This document shows positions 33,347 to 41,314 of a DNA stretch of 64,000 nt, one piece after another. Each line of letters opens with the position of its first letter. Position 1 is the stretch's first letter. This DNA is from Paucibacter sediminis (GTDB lineage: Bacteria > Pseudomonadota > Gammaproteobacteria > Burkholderiales > Burkholderiaceae_C). The DNA is taken from positions 1,096,001 through 1,160,000 of the forward strand of contig NZ_CP116346.1 in the NCBI RefSeq assembly GCF_030254645.1, in the 5' to 3' direction. The translations under genes were made by a program, and so were the position numbers. The notes under the pieces are model-generated. The model worked only from the letters and a program-made list of their open reading frames with translations. It was not told the origin of the DNA and ran no database searches.

Positions 33347-33471
33347 AAATCGCGTCCGTATGAGCCCTGAGAAACAAAAGTTTGTAAAGGCTCACAAGGG
33401 CGTGACGGCGCCGTTAATTCGGCGCCAGCCGTGAGCATCCGAAGGTGCGTGCGCACACTAACTTAGCCAAT

Positions 33472-33540
33472 TCCTGAAGGCCTGGCAAAGCCCCGGTCTT
33501 GAGCTTTCGGGCCTCATTCTGTACCATGTTGCCTTCAGGA
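33472..33540 (+). promoter_or_regulatory. Promoter of the ribonuclease/barstar genes with flanking 10-bp inverted repeat
   Basis: A sigma-70-like pair TTGAGC (33499-33504) and TACCAT (33522-33527) with a 17-base spacer lies 28 bases upstream of the ribonuclease start. A 10-bp inverted repeat, TCCTGAAGGC (33472-33481) and GCCTTCAGGA (33531-33540), brackets it exactly. The symmetry around the promoter suggests a repressor or looping site; this is inferred from position only. Confidence 0.5.
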
Positions 33541-33554
33541 TTCAGGGTAAACCC

Positions 33555-33977
33555 GTGTTGTTGCTCTCCCGGTCACCGGCGTGGCCACTGTGGCACAAGC
33601 TAGGCTCAGCAGTCGCTCTGGTGGCGATGTTGGGACTGGCAGGCCCAGCCAATGCCAGGGAATCGTTCAAGGATTCCACCGCAGCGCAAGACACGGTCGC
33701 TTTGACGGCCTTGCCGCCCGAAGCCCAAACCACGCACCGTCTGGTACTCGCCGGGGGACCTTTCCCGCAAGCCAAGGATGGCGTCGTGTTTGGCAATCGC
33801 GAACGCAGACTGCCGCCACGGGCGAGGGGCTACTACCACGAATATACCGTCAGAACGCCAGGCGCCCGGAACCGGGGCGCGCGGCGTCTGGTATGTGGTG
33901 GCACGCCGCCCACGAAGCCTGAGGTTTGCTATTACACCGACGACCATTACGCGAGCTTCCGAAAGATCGCGCCGTGA
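33555..33977 (+). CDS. Secreted ribonuclease, RNase Sa/barnase (N1/T1) family
   Basis: Protein of 140 residues from the GTG at 33555. An N-terminal signal peptide (LGSAVALVAMLGLAGPANA, cleavage near residue 34) is followed by a compact RNase domain with the family block GVVFGNRERRLPPRARGYYH and then EYTVRTPGARNRGARR. The catalytic set seen in RNase Sa is present: Glu96 (YYHEYTV), the arginines of ARNRGARR (105-111) and His131 (TDDHY). Cys114 and Cys125 could form a disulfide. It cleaves RNA after guanosine in characterised relatives. The downstream barstar-type gene is the expected inhibitor, protecting the producing cell before export. Confidence 0.85.
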   Translation: MLLLSRSPAWPLWHKLGSAVALVAMLGLAGPANARESFKDSTAAQDTVALTALPPEAQTTHRLVLAGGPFPQAKDGVVFGNRERRLPPRARGYYHEYTVRTPGARNRGARRLVCGGTPPTKPEVCYYTDDHYASFRKIAP

Positions 33978-34021
33978 TCGGCGGCCACAAAGTTCTGTGA
34001 CTATATAGGAGGATCGCGACC

Positions 34022-34417
34022 ATGCTTTTGCAGACCGTCCGTCCCAATATCGTGCAGGCCATAAGGGCCTATCGCGTAGAGGACTTGATGCAAGCCGCAC
34101 AGGATGCGGGCCAGCATTTCCTGTATGCCAACCTGACCGACGCCGAGTCGAAGCAGGACGTGCTCGAAGGGATTGCCCAGGCCTTCCTGTTTCCCGCCCA
34201 CTTCGGCAAGAACCTGGACGCGCTGTACGACTGCATGACCGACCTCGTGCACAAGTCGGGCGCGCAGCCCGGCTTTGTGGTGGTGCTGGAGCAGATCCCC
34301 GACAGCATCAAGTTCGACCGCGAGGCGCGCGAGCAGTTGCTCGATGTGTTCCGAGACGCGGCCGACTACTGGGCCGATCGCAAGGTCCAGTTCCGGTGCT
34401 TCTATTCTTTTCAGTAG
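34022..34417 (+). CDS. Barstar-family ribonuclease inhibitor
   Basis: Protein of 131 residues with no signal peptide. The barstar signature HFGKNLDALYDCMTDLVHKSG is clear and carries the acidic residues that plug the RNase active site in barstar; about 40 extra residues precede it compared with the 89-residue Bacillus protein. An AGGAGG ribosome-binding site (34007-34012) in a locally AT-rich stretch sits 9 bases before the ATG, much stronger than that of the ribonuclease, which would favour excess inhibitor. Co-directional with and 44 bases after the ribonuclease gene. The stop codon lies in the first arm of a 17-bp palindrome. Confidence 0.88.
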   Translation: MLLQTVRPNIVQAIRAYRVEDLMQAAQDAGQHFLYANLTDAESKQDVLEGIAQAFLFPAHFGKNLDALYDCMTDLVHKSGAQPGFVVVLEQIPDSIKFDREAREQLLDVFRDAADYWADRKVQFRCFYSFQ

Positions 34418-34457
34418 CCCGCTCCCAAGAAAACGGGTCATGGGAGCGGGCTACTGA
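34411..34457. repeat. REP-like palindrome, perfect 17-bp arms, on the barstar stop codon
   Basis: TCAGTAGCCCGCTCCCA (34411-34427) and TGGGAGCGGGCTACTGA (34441-34457) are perfect inverted arms with a 13-nt loop. Each arm has a GTAG (or CTAC) head followed by a GC palindrome, like the GTAG-headed REP elements mobilised by RAYT transposases. Because of the symmetry both strands translate similarly (SVARS...SWERAT). It may also act as the 3' end of the mRNA, but lacks a U-tract. Confidence 0.7.
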
Positions 34458-34614
34458 GGTGGCCCCGAGCGTTACTGTGAAGCCTGCAGCCAAGAGCAGC
34501 AGCAACAAGCCCAACGCCAATCCAAACTTCGGCATGAATATGCCGATGATGAGCAGCGCCTTCGACACCGCGATGTGGTTGAGCGCCGCCTGAGCCCAGG
34601 CTTAGTACAGCAGC

Positions 34615-34642
34615 AAAGGGGCCTGAGGGCCCCTTTTGTTTT
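34615..34642. terminator. Bidirectional terminator at the barstar/ksgA junction
   Basis: AAAGGGGCC (34615-34623) and GGCCCCTTT (34628-34636) form a 9-bp stem with a 4-nt loop, followed on the plus strand by a T-rich run. On the minus strand it lies 3 bases beyond the ksgA stop with a shorter U-tract. Confidence 0.75.
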
Positions 34643-34644
34643 GC

Positions 34645-35403
34645 TCAGAGGCTCTGCGCGAGCGCGATGAATTCCTGCACCGGCACCTCCTCGGCGCGCC
34701 GCTGCAGGTCGAACTGGCCCGTAAAACCGCGCTGCGCCAGCCACACACCCAGGCTGTGGCGCAGTAGCTTGCGGCGCTGCGAGAACGCCGCCGCCACCAT
34801 TTCGCCGAACAGCTGGCGATCCAGCTGCACCGGCTCGGCATAGGGAAGCATGCGCACGATCGCCGAATCCACCCGCGGCGGCGGGTCGAAGGACTCGGGC
34901 GGCACGTCCAGGATGGACTCGATCTGGTAGCGCCATTGCAGCATCACCGAGAGGCGCCCGTAATCCTTGCAGCCGGGCGCGGCGGCCATGCGATCGACCA
35001 CTTCCTTCTGCAGCATGAAGTGCTGGTCCTGCACCTGCTCCACAAAGTCCAGCAGATGGAACAGGATGGGGGTGGAGATGTTGTAGGGCAGATTGCCCAC
35101 CACCCGCAGCTTCTGGCCGCGCTCGACGGCCAGGGCGGCGAAGTCCACCTTCAGCACGTCGGACTCCACCACCACCAATCCGTCGCGCTGGCGCAGACGG
35201 GCCGCCAGGTCGCGGTCCAGCTCGATCACGGTGAGCGGCTTGATGCGCGCCAGCAGCGGCAAGGTCATCGCACCCAGGCCGGGGCCGATCTCGACCATGG
35301 CCTCGCCAGGCTGCGGATCGATGGCGTCGACGATGGCCTCGATGATGACCCGGTCGGTCAGAAAGTGCTGACCGAAGCGCTTGCGCGCAATGTGCTGGGC
35401 CAT
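34645..35403 (-). CDS. rsmA: 16S rRNA dimethyladenosine transferase KsgA (RsmA)
   Basis: Protein of 252 residues starting [18 protein letters not shown]-dependent dimethylation of two adjacent adenosines near the 3' end of 16S rRNA, a late 30S maturation step. SAM-binding motif [15 protein letters not shown], acidic VIELDRDLA and the catalytic NLPY motif ([13 protein letters not shown]) are intact. Its start overlaps the surA stop (ATGA), in the classical order lptD-surA-ksgA on the minus strand. Confidence 0.97.
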   Translation of the reverse strand: MAQHIARKRFGQHFLTDRVIIEAIVDAIDPQPGEAMVEIGPGLGAMTLPLLARIKPLTVIELDRDLAARLRQRDGLVVVESDVLKVDFAALAVERGQKLRVVGNLPYNISTPILFHLLDFVEQVQDQHFMLQKEVVDRMAAAPGCKDYGRLSVMLQWRYQIESILDVPPESFDPPPRVDSAIVRMLPYAEPVQLDRQLFGEMVAAAFSQRRKLLRHSLGVWLAQRGFTGQFDLQRRAEEVPVQEFIALAQSL

Positions 35404-36740
35404 CAGTCCAGCCACTCGCGCACTTCGACGAAGGCCTTGGCGCGCAGGTCCTTGACCCATTCGCCATAGGCATCGTCGTACTTGCGCTCGCGCAGCGCGC
35501 CGCGCGCCTGCTCGCGCAGCTGCTTGGCTTCCACCGCCACGGTGCGGCGCTCCAGCACCTGGATCAGGTGCAGGCCGTAACGCGACAGCACCGGGGCCGA
35601 GATGCCGCCCAGCGGCAGGGCGTTCATGGCATCCTCGAATTCGGGCACGAAGCCGCCGGGCGAGGCCCAGCCGAGCTCGCCACCATCGGCGGCGCTGCCG
35701 TCCTCGGAGTTCTCCTTCGCCACCTGCTCGAAGCTCGTCTTGCCGGCCTCGATATTGCGCTTGAACTCGTTCAGGCGGCGCGCCGCCAGTTCGGCGTTGA
35801 GCTGGGCCGAAGGCCGCAGCAGCACATGGCGCGCACGCGTCTGCGTGACCTGGTTGGCCACGCTGCCGTCCAGGCGATCGATCAGCTTGAGCAGGTGAAA
35901 GCCGGCGCCCGAGCGCAGCAGCTGCGGCGCGACCTCACCGGCCTTGAGGCCGTTGACCGCCGCCACGAACAGATCGGGCAGGCGGTCGGACGCGCGCAGG
36001 CCGATTTCGCCGCCGCGCAGCTTGTTGCTGTCCTCGGAGATTTCCTTCGCCACCGCGCCGAAATCCTCGCCCGCCTTGATGCGTGCCAGCGCGCCTTCCG
36101 CGCGCGCACGGCGCTCGGCCTCGACGCTGGCACTGGCGCCCTCGGGCACCGTCACCAGGATCTGGGCAATATTGAGCTGGGCGTTCTTGGCGAAGGCGGC
36201 CTGGCGCTCGTCCAGGTACTTGTCGATCTCGCCATCGGTGATGCGGATGCGGCCCTGCACCTCGCGCTCACGCACCCGCTCGGTGAGCATCTGGTCGCGC
36301 AGGTTCTCGCGGAAGGTGCGGTAGTCGATGCCCTCGGTCTTGAGGCGCTCGCGCAGCTGCTCCAGCGTCAGCTTGTTCTGCGCCGCCACATTGGCCACCA
36401 CGCGGTCGAGTTCGGGCTCGTCCACCTTGGGGCCGTTCTCGCGCGCATAGGTCACCAGCACGCGGTCCTCGATGAGGGCCTCGAGCGCCTGCTTGCGCAG
36501 GGTCTCGGTCACCGGCATGGCCTCGCCGCGGCGCTTCGCATCGTCGCGCAGGCGCTCGGTACGCTGCAGGACCTCGCTGGCCGCCACCACATCGGAATTC
36601 ACCACGGCGGCGATGTAGTCGCCCGGCCGCAGTTGGACATTGCTTGGGACGCTGGCGCCCACCTGGGCCTCGGCGGCCGCGATGCCGGCCACGCTCAGGG
36701 CGCAGGCAAGGGTCAGATTGCGTATCGACAATTCAGTCAT
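35403..36740 (-). CDS. surA: Periplasmic chaperone / peptidyl-prolyl isomerase SurA
   Basis: Protein of 445 residues from the ATG at 36740 (a TTG four codons earlier is less likely). Signal peptide ([15 protein letters not shown]), N-terminal chaperone helices ([40 protein letters not shown]) and two parvulin domains ([15 protein letters not shown] and [22 protein letters not shown]), then a C-terminal helix. SurA escorts beta-barrel proteins, including LptD, across the periplasm to BAM; the upstream gene is lptD and the two genes overlap by 8 bases. Confidence 0.96.
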   Translation of the reverse strand: MTELSIRNLTLACALSVAGIAAAEAQVGASVPSNVQLRPGDYIAAVVNSDVVAASEVLQRTERLRDDAKRRGEAMPVTETLRKQALEALIEDRVLVTYARENGPKVDEPELDRVVANVAAQNKLTLEQLRERLKTEGIDYRTFRENLRDQMLTERVREREVQGRIRITDGEIDKYLDERQAAFAKNAQLNIAQILVTVPEGASASVEAERRARAEGALARIKAGEDFGAVAKEISEDSNKLRGGEIGLRASDRLPDLFVAAVNGLKAGEVAPQLLRSGAGFHLLKLIDRLDGSVANQVTQTRARHVLLRPSAQLNAELAARRLNEFKRNIEAGKTSFEQVAKENSEDGSAADGGELGWASPGGFVPEFEDAMNALPLGGISAPVLSRYGLHLIQVLERRTVAVEAKQLREQARGALRERKYDDAYGEWVKDLRAKAFVEVREWLD

Positions 36741-39126
36741 AGGAAGCTTCAAGGCGTCCGAGCTTGTCCGAGCTCAGGGGTCGGTAACCGGGAATATTGT
36801 CTCTCAAGACCTTGAGCGCATTCGAGCCCAGCTGGGACAGGCCCACCAGCTCGATCTGCAGCATCAGCCGGGTGTTGGTTTCGGCAAAGCCGGTGGAAAG
36901 CCGCTCGACGCCGGCACGCAGGATCCAGCAGCCGGCGTCGTACTCGACGCCCACCACCGAATCGGTCAGGCGCTTGTCGCGCATGCTGTATTGCACCCGG
37001 CCGGCGCTGTACCAGGCGCCCTGGCAGGAGGAGGCCGAGCGTGCACGCCCCGCGTCGGCGGTGCCCCACAAGGGCCATTGCCAGCCCAGCTCGATCTGCT
37101 CGCTCTGGCCCGACACCAGCCGGTAGGCCGCGCTGAGGGTGCGGAACGGGCCGGGGGAGTAGCGCGTGCGCAGCACCGAGCGCACCGCCCGGCCGTTGTC
37201 GGCATTGAACTGCATGGCCGCATCCAGCCACCAGGCGCGGCTCAGATGGGCCGAGCCCAGCAGCAGCACGTCGGAGAAGCGCTGGCCGGCCGGCTCGCCG
37301 CCATCGGCGGTGATGCGCTGGTCGCGGAACAGGAAGCGCTGCACCAGGCCCAGGCGCAGCAACTCCTCGCCCTGGCCGGTGTCGACCCAGCGCGAGGTCG
37401 CGCCCAGGGTCAGCTGGCGCGCATCGGCAACCCGGTCCACACCCGAGAACGGGTTCTCGGCGTAGATCGAATCGAAATTGAAGTCCTTCGCCGCGGCGTC
37501 GAAATTGGGCACCGCCGTCTGGTCGCGGTAGGGCGTGTTGACGTAGAGCGCGCGCGGCTCCAGGGTCTGGGTCAGGCTGCGGCCGAACAGCTGGGTCGGG
37601 CGCTCGAACACCCAGCCATGGTCGATGCTGAAGGTCGGGATGCTGCGCCCGATCGAGCGCGCACCGTTGCTGAGCGGCTGGTCGACGCGGTAGCTGGCGG
37701 CGTTCAGCGACAGCCTGGGGATCAGCCACCAGGCCGCGGTGCCCAGCGGCAGGCTCAGGTGCGCCAGCAGATGGGCGCGCTCACCGGTCTGCTGCGACTG
37801 GCTGGCCAGGGCCTGGGCCGGCAGGTCGAAGCGGTTGTACTCGAGCTCCAGCCCGCCCTCCAGGCGCGCACGCCGGCCCCAGGGCAGATAGCCGGCCAGC
37901 ACCAGATCGTCGGCCTGGCTGTTGAGGCGCACGCCGATCTGGGGCGAGCGCTGGTAGGGCGCCTCAAAGCGCGTGAGCGTGTCCAGGCCCTGCAGCGGCT
38001 GCCAGCGCTGCACCCTTGCATAGGCCTGGCCCTCGCCCCAGCCATAGGCAAAGTCGCGCTGCAGCTGCAGATCGGTGGCGAGCAAGCGCTTGGTGAGGCT
38101 GTTGACGCGCCGCGGCAGATCCTTCCAATACTCGTCGTCCGAGACCCGCTCGGAGCTCAGCCGGAACTGCAGCCCCGCGCCCAACTGGCCCTCGCCCGCC
38201 AGGCGCAGATCCCAGCGCTGGCGCCCGGCTTCGCGGTCGTGCGGCAGCCAGGCGAAGTTGATGCTGCCGCCATGGCTGGGCTCCAGATAGCGGAACTCGC
38301 TGTCCACCCCGGGGCCGCGCCGCGTCATCACAAAAGGCAGGAAGGTGGCATCGCGCTGCGGCGCGATATTCCAGTAGTAAGGCAGGCCCAGCTCGAGGCC
38401 GCTGCGGTTGTCGAGGTTGATGTCGGGCGGCAGCCAGCCCGACTTGCGCTGGTCGCCCACCGGGAAGCTCAAGGCCGGCGCGGCCAGGATGGGCACGCCG
38501 TAGAAGCGCAGCACCGCGCCCTTGGCCAGGCCCTCGTTGTTCTCGAAGTCCATGCTGAGGCTGTCCATGCGCAGCTCCCAGGCTCGCGCCTGGCCGCTCT
38601 CGTCGGCCGGGCAGCTGCTGTAGGTCGCCGCCTCGGCGCGCACGCGCTGGGCGTCGAGGAACTGGATGCGCTTGGCGTGGCCGCTGCCGCCGGTCTGCGA
38701 GAAGAAATAGCTGGGGTCCAGCATCTCGCCCTCGAAGCGCTGCACGAACAGCTGCAGGCTGGGGCCGCGCACCAGCGAACCCTGGTGGCGCAGCTCCACC
38801 TGCCCTTGCGCGCGGGCGAGATCCTGCACCTGGTCGTAGCTGATGCGGTCCGAACTCAGCAGCAGCTCGCCATAGCGCAGCTCGGCGGCGCCCTCGGCCA
38901 CCGAGGTCTGCGAGATGTGGCTGCTCAGCTGGCGCGCGCTCAGCACCATGGCGGGCCGCGTGAGGCCGCGCGCCACCGGCAGCAGCTGGCGGATCGGCCG
39001 CAGGCTCAGGCCCTGTTCATCCAGGCCCTGTGCCTGCGTCAGCCCGGCCGCCAGCAGGCCGAGGCACATGAGGCTCAGGCGAGGCAGGGGCGAGGCAGAT
39101 GGGCGGGCGGATTGGGGGCGCAGCAC
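36733..39126 (-). CDS. lptD: LPS-assembly protein LptD
   Basis: Protein of 797 residues. Signal peptide (LSLMCLGLLAAGLTQAQ), a short periplasmic OstA-like N-domain (LLLSSDRISYDQVQDLARAQGQVEL) and a large beta-barrel with alternating strands (for example SGWLPPDINLDNRSGLELGLPYYWNI) ending in LQIELVGLSQLGSNALKVLRDNIPGY, the conserved LptD end. Inserts LPS into the outer leaflet with LptE. Overlaps surA and diverges from the amgK-like gene with a 129-bp gap. Confidence 0.95.
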   Translation of the reverse strand: MLRPQSARPSASPLPRLSLMCLGLLAAGLTQAQGLDEQGLSLRPIRQLLPVARGLTRPAMVLSARQLSSHISQTSVAEGAAELRYGELLLSSDRISYDQVQDLARAQGQVELRHQGSLVRGPSLQLFVQRFEGEMLDPSYFFSQTGGSGHAKRIQFLDAQRVRAEAATYSSCPADESGQARAWELRMDSLSMDFENNEGLAKGAVLRFYGVPILAAPALSFPVGDQRKSGWLPPDINLDNRSGLELGLPYYWNIAPQRDATFLPFVMTRRGPGVDSEFRYLEPSHGGSINFAWLPHDREAGRQRWDLRLAGEGQLGAGLQFRLSSERVSDDEYWKDLPRRVNSLTKRLLATDLQLQRDFAYGWGEGQAYARVQRWQPLQGLDTLTRFEAPYQRSPQIGVRLNSQADDLVLAGYLPWGRRARLEGGLELEYNRFDLPAQALASQSQQTGERAHLLAHLSLPLGTAAWWLIPRLSLNAASYRVDQPLSNGARSIGRSIPTFSIDHGWVFERPTQLFGRSLTQTLEPRALYVNTPYRDQTAVPNFDAAAKDFNFDSIYAENPFSGVDRVADARQLTLGATSRWVDTGQGEELLRLGLVQRFLFRDQRITADGGEPAGQRFSDVLLLGSAHLSRAWWLDAAMQFNADNGRAVRSVLRTRYSPGPFRTLSAAYRLVSGQSEQIELGWQWPLWGTADAGRARSASSCQGAWYSAGRVQYSMRDKRLTDSVVGVEYDAGCWILRAGVERLSTGFAETNTRLMLQIELVGLSQLGSNALKVLRDNIPGYRPLSSDKLGRLEASYD

Positions 39127-39255
39127 GGGTGTGGGACGTCTTCAGGGGGCATCCTCGCGCCGGTGGCGGACGGGACGGTTTGTAGAATTCATTATCCATG
39201 AGCCCCGGCGTGAGCCGTGCTCGGCCCTTCACTGCCTCTTCAGCCTCTTTTCTTC

Positions 39256-40296
39256 ATGCACCCCAAGTTCTGGCCCGACCCCGCCCGCCACGAGCGCTTC
39301 TGCCGCTGGCTGCAGCCCCTGGTCGAGGCCCATGGCCTGTTGCCGGACACGCTGGCCGAGGCCGGCAGCGATGCCAGCACGCGGCGCTACTTCCGCATCC
39401 GGCGCGCCGCCGGTGGCGAGTTGCTGGTGATGGACGCGCCGCCGCCCGGCAACGATGTGCGCCCCTATCTGGCGCTGGCCGCGCACATGGCCGAATGCGG
39501 CCTGCGCGTGCCCGAGGTGCTGGCGGCCGACGCGGCCGAGGGCTTTGCCCTCATCACCGACTTGGGGCCCCAGACCTATCTGCAAGCCCTGCAGGGCGCC
39601 AGCGCGGCCGAGGCCGACCGCCTGATGCGCGCCGCCATCGGCAGCCTGGTGCAATGGCAGCAGCGCGGCGATGCCAGCCGGCTGCCCGTCTATGACGAGG
39701 CCTTTGTGCGCCGCGAGCTGCAGATCTTCGTCGACTGGTGCGTGCAGGCCGAGTTCGGCAAGCAATGGTCGGCCACCCAGCTCAAGTGGTGGGACCATGT
39801 CAGCCAGCAGCTGGTGAACAACGCCCTCGCCCAGCCGCAGCTGGCCATGCACCGCGACTACATGGTGCGCAACCTGATGGTGGCGGAGGGCGCGCCGGGC
39901 ATCCTGGACTTCCAGGACGCGGTGCGCGGCCCGATCGCCTACGACATGGCCTCGCTGCTGCGTGATGCCTTCATCTCCTGGGACGAAGAGCGCGAGCTCG
40001 ATTGGGCGATCCGCTACTGGGAGCAGGCACGCAAGGCCGGGCTGCCGATCGACGCCGACTTCGGCGAGTTCTGGAAGGCGCTGGAATGGAGCGGCCTGCA
40101 GCGCCACCTCAAGATGATGGGCATCTTCTGCCGCCTCAAGCACCGCGACGGCAAGCCCGCCTATGCCGAGGATCTGCCGCGCCTGTTCGCCTATGCCACC
40201 AAGGTGTCGACGCGCTATATCGAGTTCTCGCCGCTGACCCATTTGCTGGAGGACCTGCGCGGCGGGCTCACGCAGACCGGCTTCAGCCTGCGCTAG
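39256..40296 (+). CDS. amgK: Aminoglycoside-phosphotransferase-fold sugar kinase (AmgK-like)
   Basis: Protein of 346 residues starting MHPKFWPDPARHERF. It has the APH kinase fold: the catalytic loop AMHRDYMVRNLMV and the metal motif ILDFQDAVRGPIAYDMASLLRDAF. In Pseudomonas AmgK phosphorylates N-acetylmuramate/GlcNAc at the anomeric position for peptidoglycan recycling, with the uridylyltransferase MurU encoded next to it. The position divergent from lptD is the same as in Pseudomonas, but murU is not adjacent here. An earlier in-frame start (39217) is possible but not supported by the family N-terminus. Its stop overlaps the lysR stop. Confidence 0.85.
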   Translation: MHPKFWPDPARHERFCRWLQPLVEAHGLLPDTLAEAGSDASTRRYFRIRRAAGGELLVMDAPPPGNDVRPYLALAAHMAECGLRVPEVLAADAAEGFALITDLGPQTYLQALQGASAAEADRLMRAAIGSLVQWQQRGDASRLPVYDEAFVRRELQIFVDWCVQAEFGKQWSATQLKWWDHVSQQLVNNALAQPQLAMHRDYMVRNLMVAEGAPGILDFQDAVRGPIAYDMASLLRDAFISWDEERELDWAIRYWEQARKAGLPIDADFGEFWKALEWSGLQRHLKMMGIFCRLKHRDGKPAYAEDLPRLFAYATKVSTRYIEFSPLTHLLEDLRGGLTQTGFSLR

Positions 40297-41246
40297 GGTG
40301 AGGGGCAGCCCGCGGCCGCCAGCCAGGGGTCGCGGTCCTCGCCGCCGAACACGCTGAGCAGGAAGTCGAGGAAGGCGCGCGTGCGCGCCGGCACGAACTT
40401 GCGCGTGGGCATGGCCGCCCAGATCGTGAAGCTGAACAGCCGCCATTCGGGCAGCACGCGCTCCAGCGCCCCTTCCAGCAGGGCGTCGGCAATCACGAAG
40501 GACGGCAGGCCGGCAATGCCCAGCCCATGCAGGGTGGCCGAATAGTTGGTGTCGATCGAGGCGGTGCTCAGCACCGGCCGGTTCGGCACCCCGGTGAAGG
40601 AGTCCTGCACCGTGTCGTCGTCGTGGCCACCGCGCAGGAACACGATGCCGCGCTGCAGCTCCGACATCGGCGGCAGCATCGCGTCATGCCCTTTCAGATC
40701 GCGCGGATGCTGGGGCCGGCCATGGCTTTCCAGGTACTCGGGTGCGGCGCACATGATGACCTCGGTGCGCGCCAGGCGGCGCGCCACATAGTCGCCCTCG
40801 AGCGGATGGCGCGAACTCAGGATGGTGATGTCGAAGGCCTCGTCCAGCGTGTCCACCGGGCCGGGCGAATGCAGCTCCAGCGTGATGTGCGGGTACTGCT
40901 GGTGAAAGCGCGCCAGGTGCTTGGCGAGCTGATGCACGGCGATCGCCGGCGGCACCAGCACGCGCAGATGGCCACGCGGCTCGTTGGTGGAGGCCGAGGC
41001 CAGGGCTTCGGCCTCTTCCACTTCGGCCAGGATGCGGCGGGCGCGCTCCAGATAGGCCTCGCCCACCTCGGTCAGCGCCAGCCGGCGGGTGGTGCGGTTG
41101 ATCAGGCGTGCGCCCAGGTGCTCCTCCAGCTCGGCCACCAGGCGCGTCACCACCGCGGGCGCCAGATCGAGCGAACGTGCGGCGCCGGCAAAGCTGCCGT
41201 CGTCGATGACGCGCACGAACACGCGCAAGGCCTTGAGCTGATCCAT
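40293..41246 (-). CDS. LysR-family transcriptional regulator
   Basis: Protein of 317 residues from the ATG at 41246. N-terminal winged helix-turn-helix (ALRVFVRVIDDGSFAGAARSLDLAPAVVTRLVAELEEHLGARLINRTTRRL) and a C-terminal periplasmic-binding-like effector domain. The recognition-helix style is that of the AaeR/DmlR-like group. The nearest genes are an M20 peptidase on the same strand, separated by a terminator, and the convergent amgK-like gene, so the target is not obvious. Confidence 0.9.
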   Translation of the reverse strand: MDQLKALRVFVRVIDDGSFAGAARSLDLAPAVVTRLVAELEEHLGARLINRTTRRLALTEVGEAYLERARRILAEVEEAEALASASTNEPRGHLRVLVPPAIAVHQLAKHLARFHQQYPHITLELHSPGPVDTLDEAFDITILSSRHPLEGDYVARRLARTEVIMCAAPEYLESHGRPQHPRDLKGHDAMLPPMSELQRGIVFLRGGHDDDTVQDSFTGVPNRPVLSTASIDTNYSATLHGLGIAGLPSFVIADALLEGALERVLPEWRLFSFTIWAAMPTRKFVPARTRAFLDFLLSVFGGEDRDPWLAAAGCPSP

Positions 41247-41261
41247 GCTGGCTCCCCCGCC

Positions 41262-41290
41262 AAAAACAAAGCCCGGACAGAGCCGGGCTT
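41262..41290 (-). terminator. Intrinsic terminator after the M20 peptidase gene
   Basis: On the minus strand AAGCCCGG pairs with CCGGGCTT (plus positions 41269-41276 and 41283-41290) and is followed by TGTTTTTGG. It lies between the M20 peptidase stop and the lysR start and should keep lysR under its own promoter. Confidence 0.8.
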
Positions 41291-41314
41291 GGAACGTCTG
41301 TGCCGTGCAGCTTA

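Noticed and set aside
34396-34593. Plus-strand small frame after barstar ending MSSAFDTAMWLSAA
   Set aside because: It overlaps the barstar 3' end and the palindrome, has no ribosome-binding site, and no recognisable domain; could be a remnant but cannot be supported.
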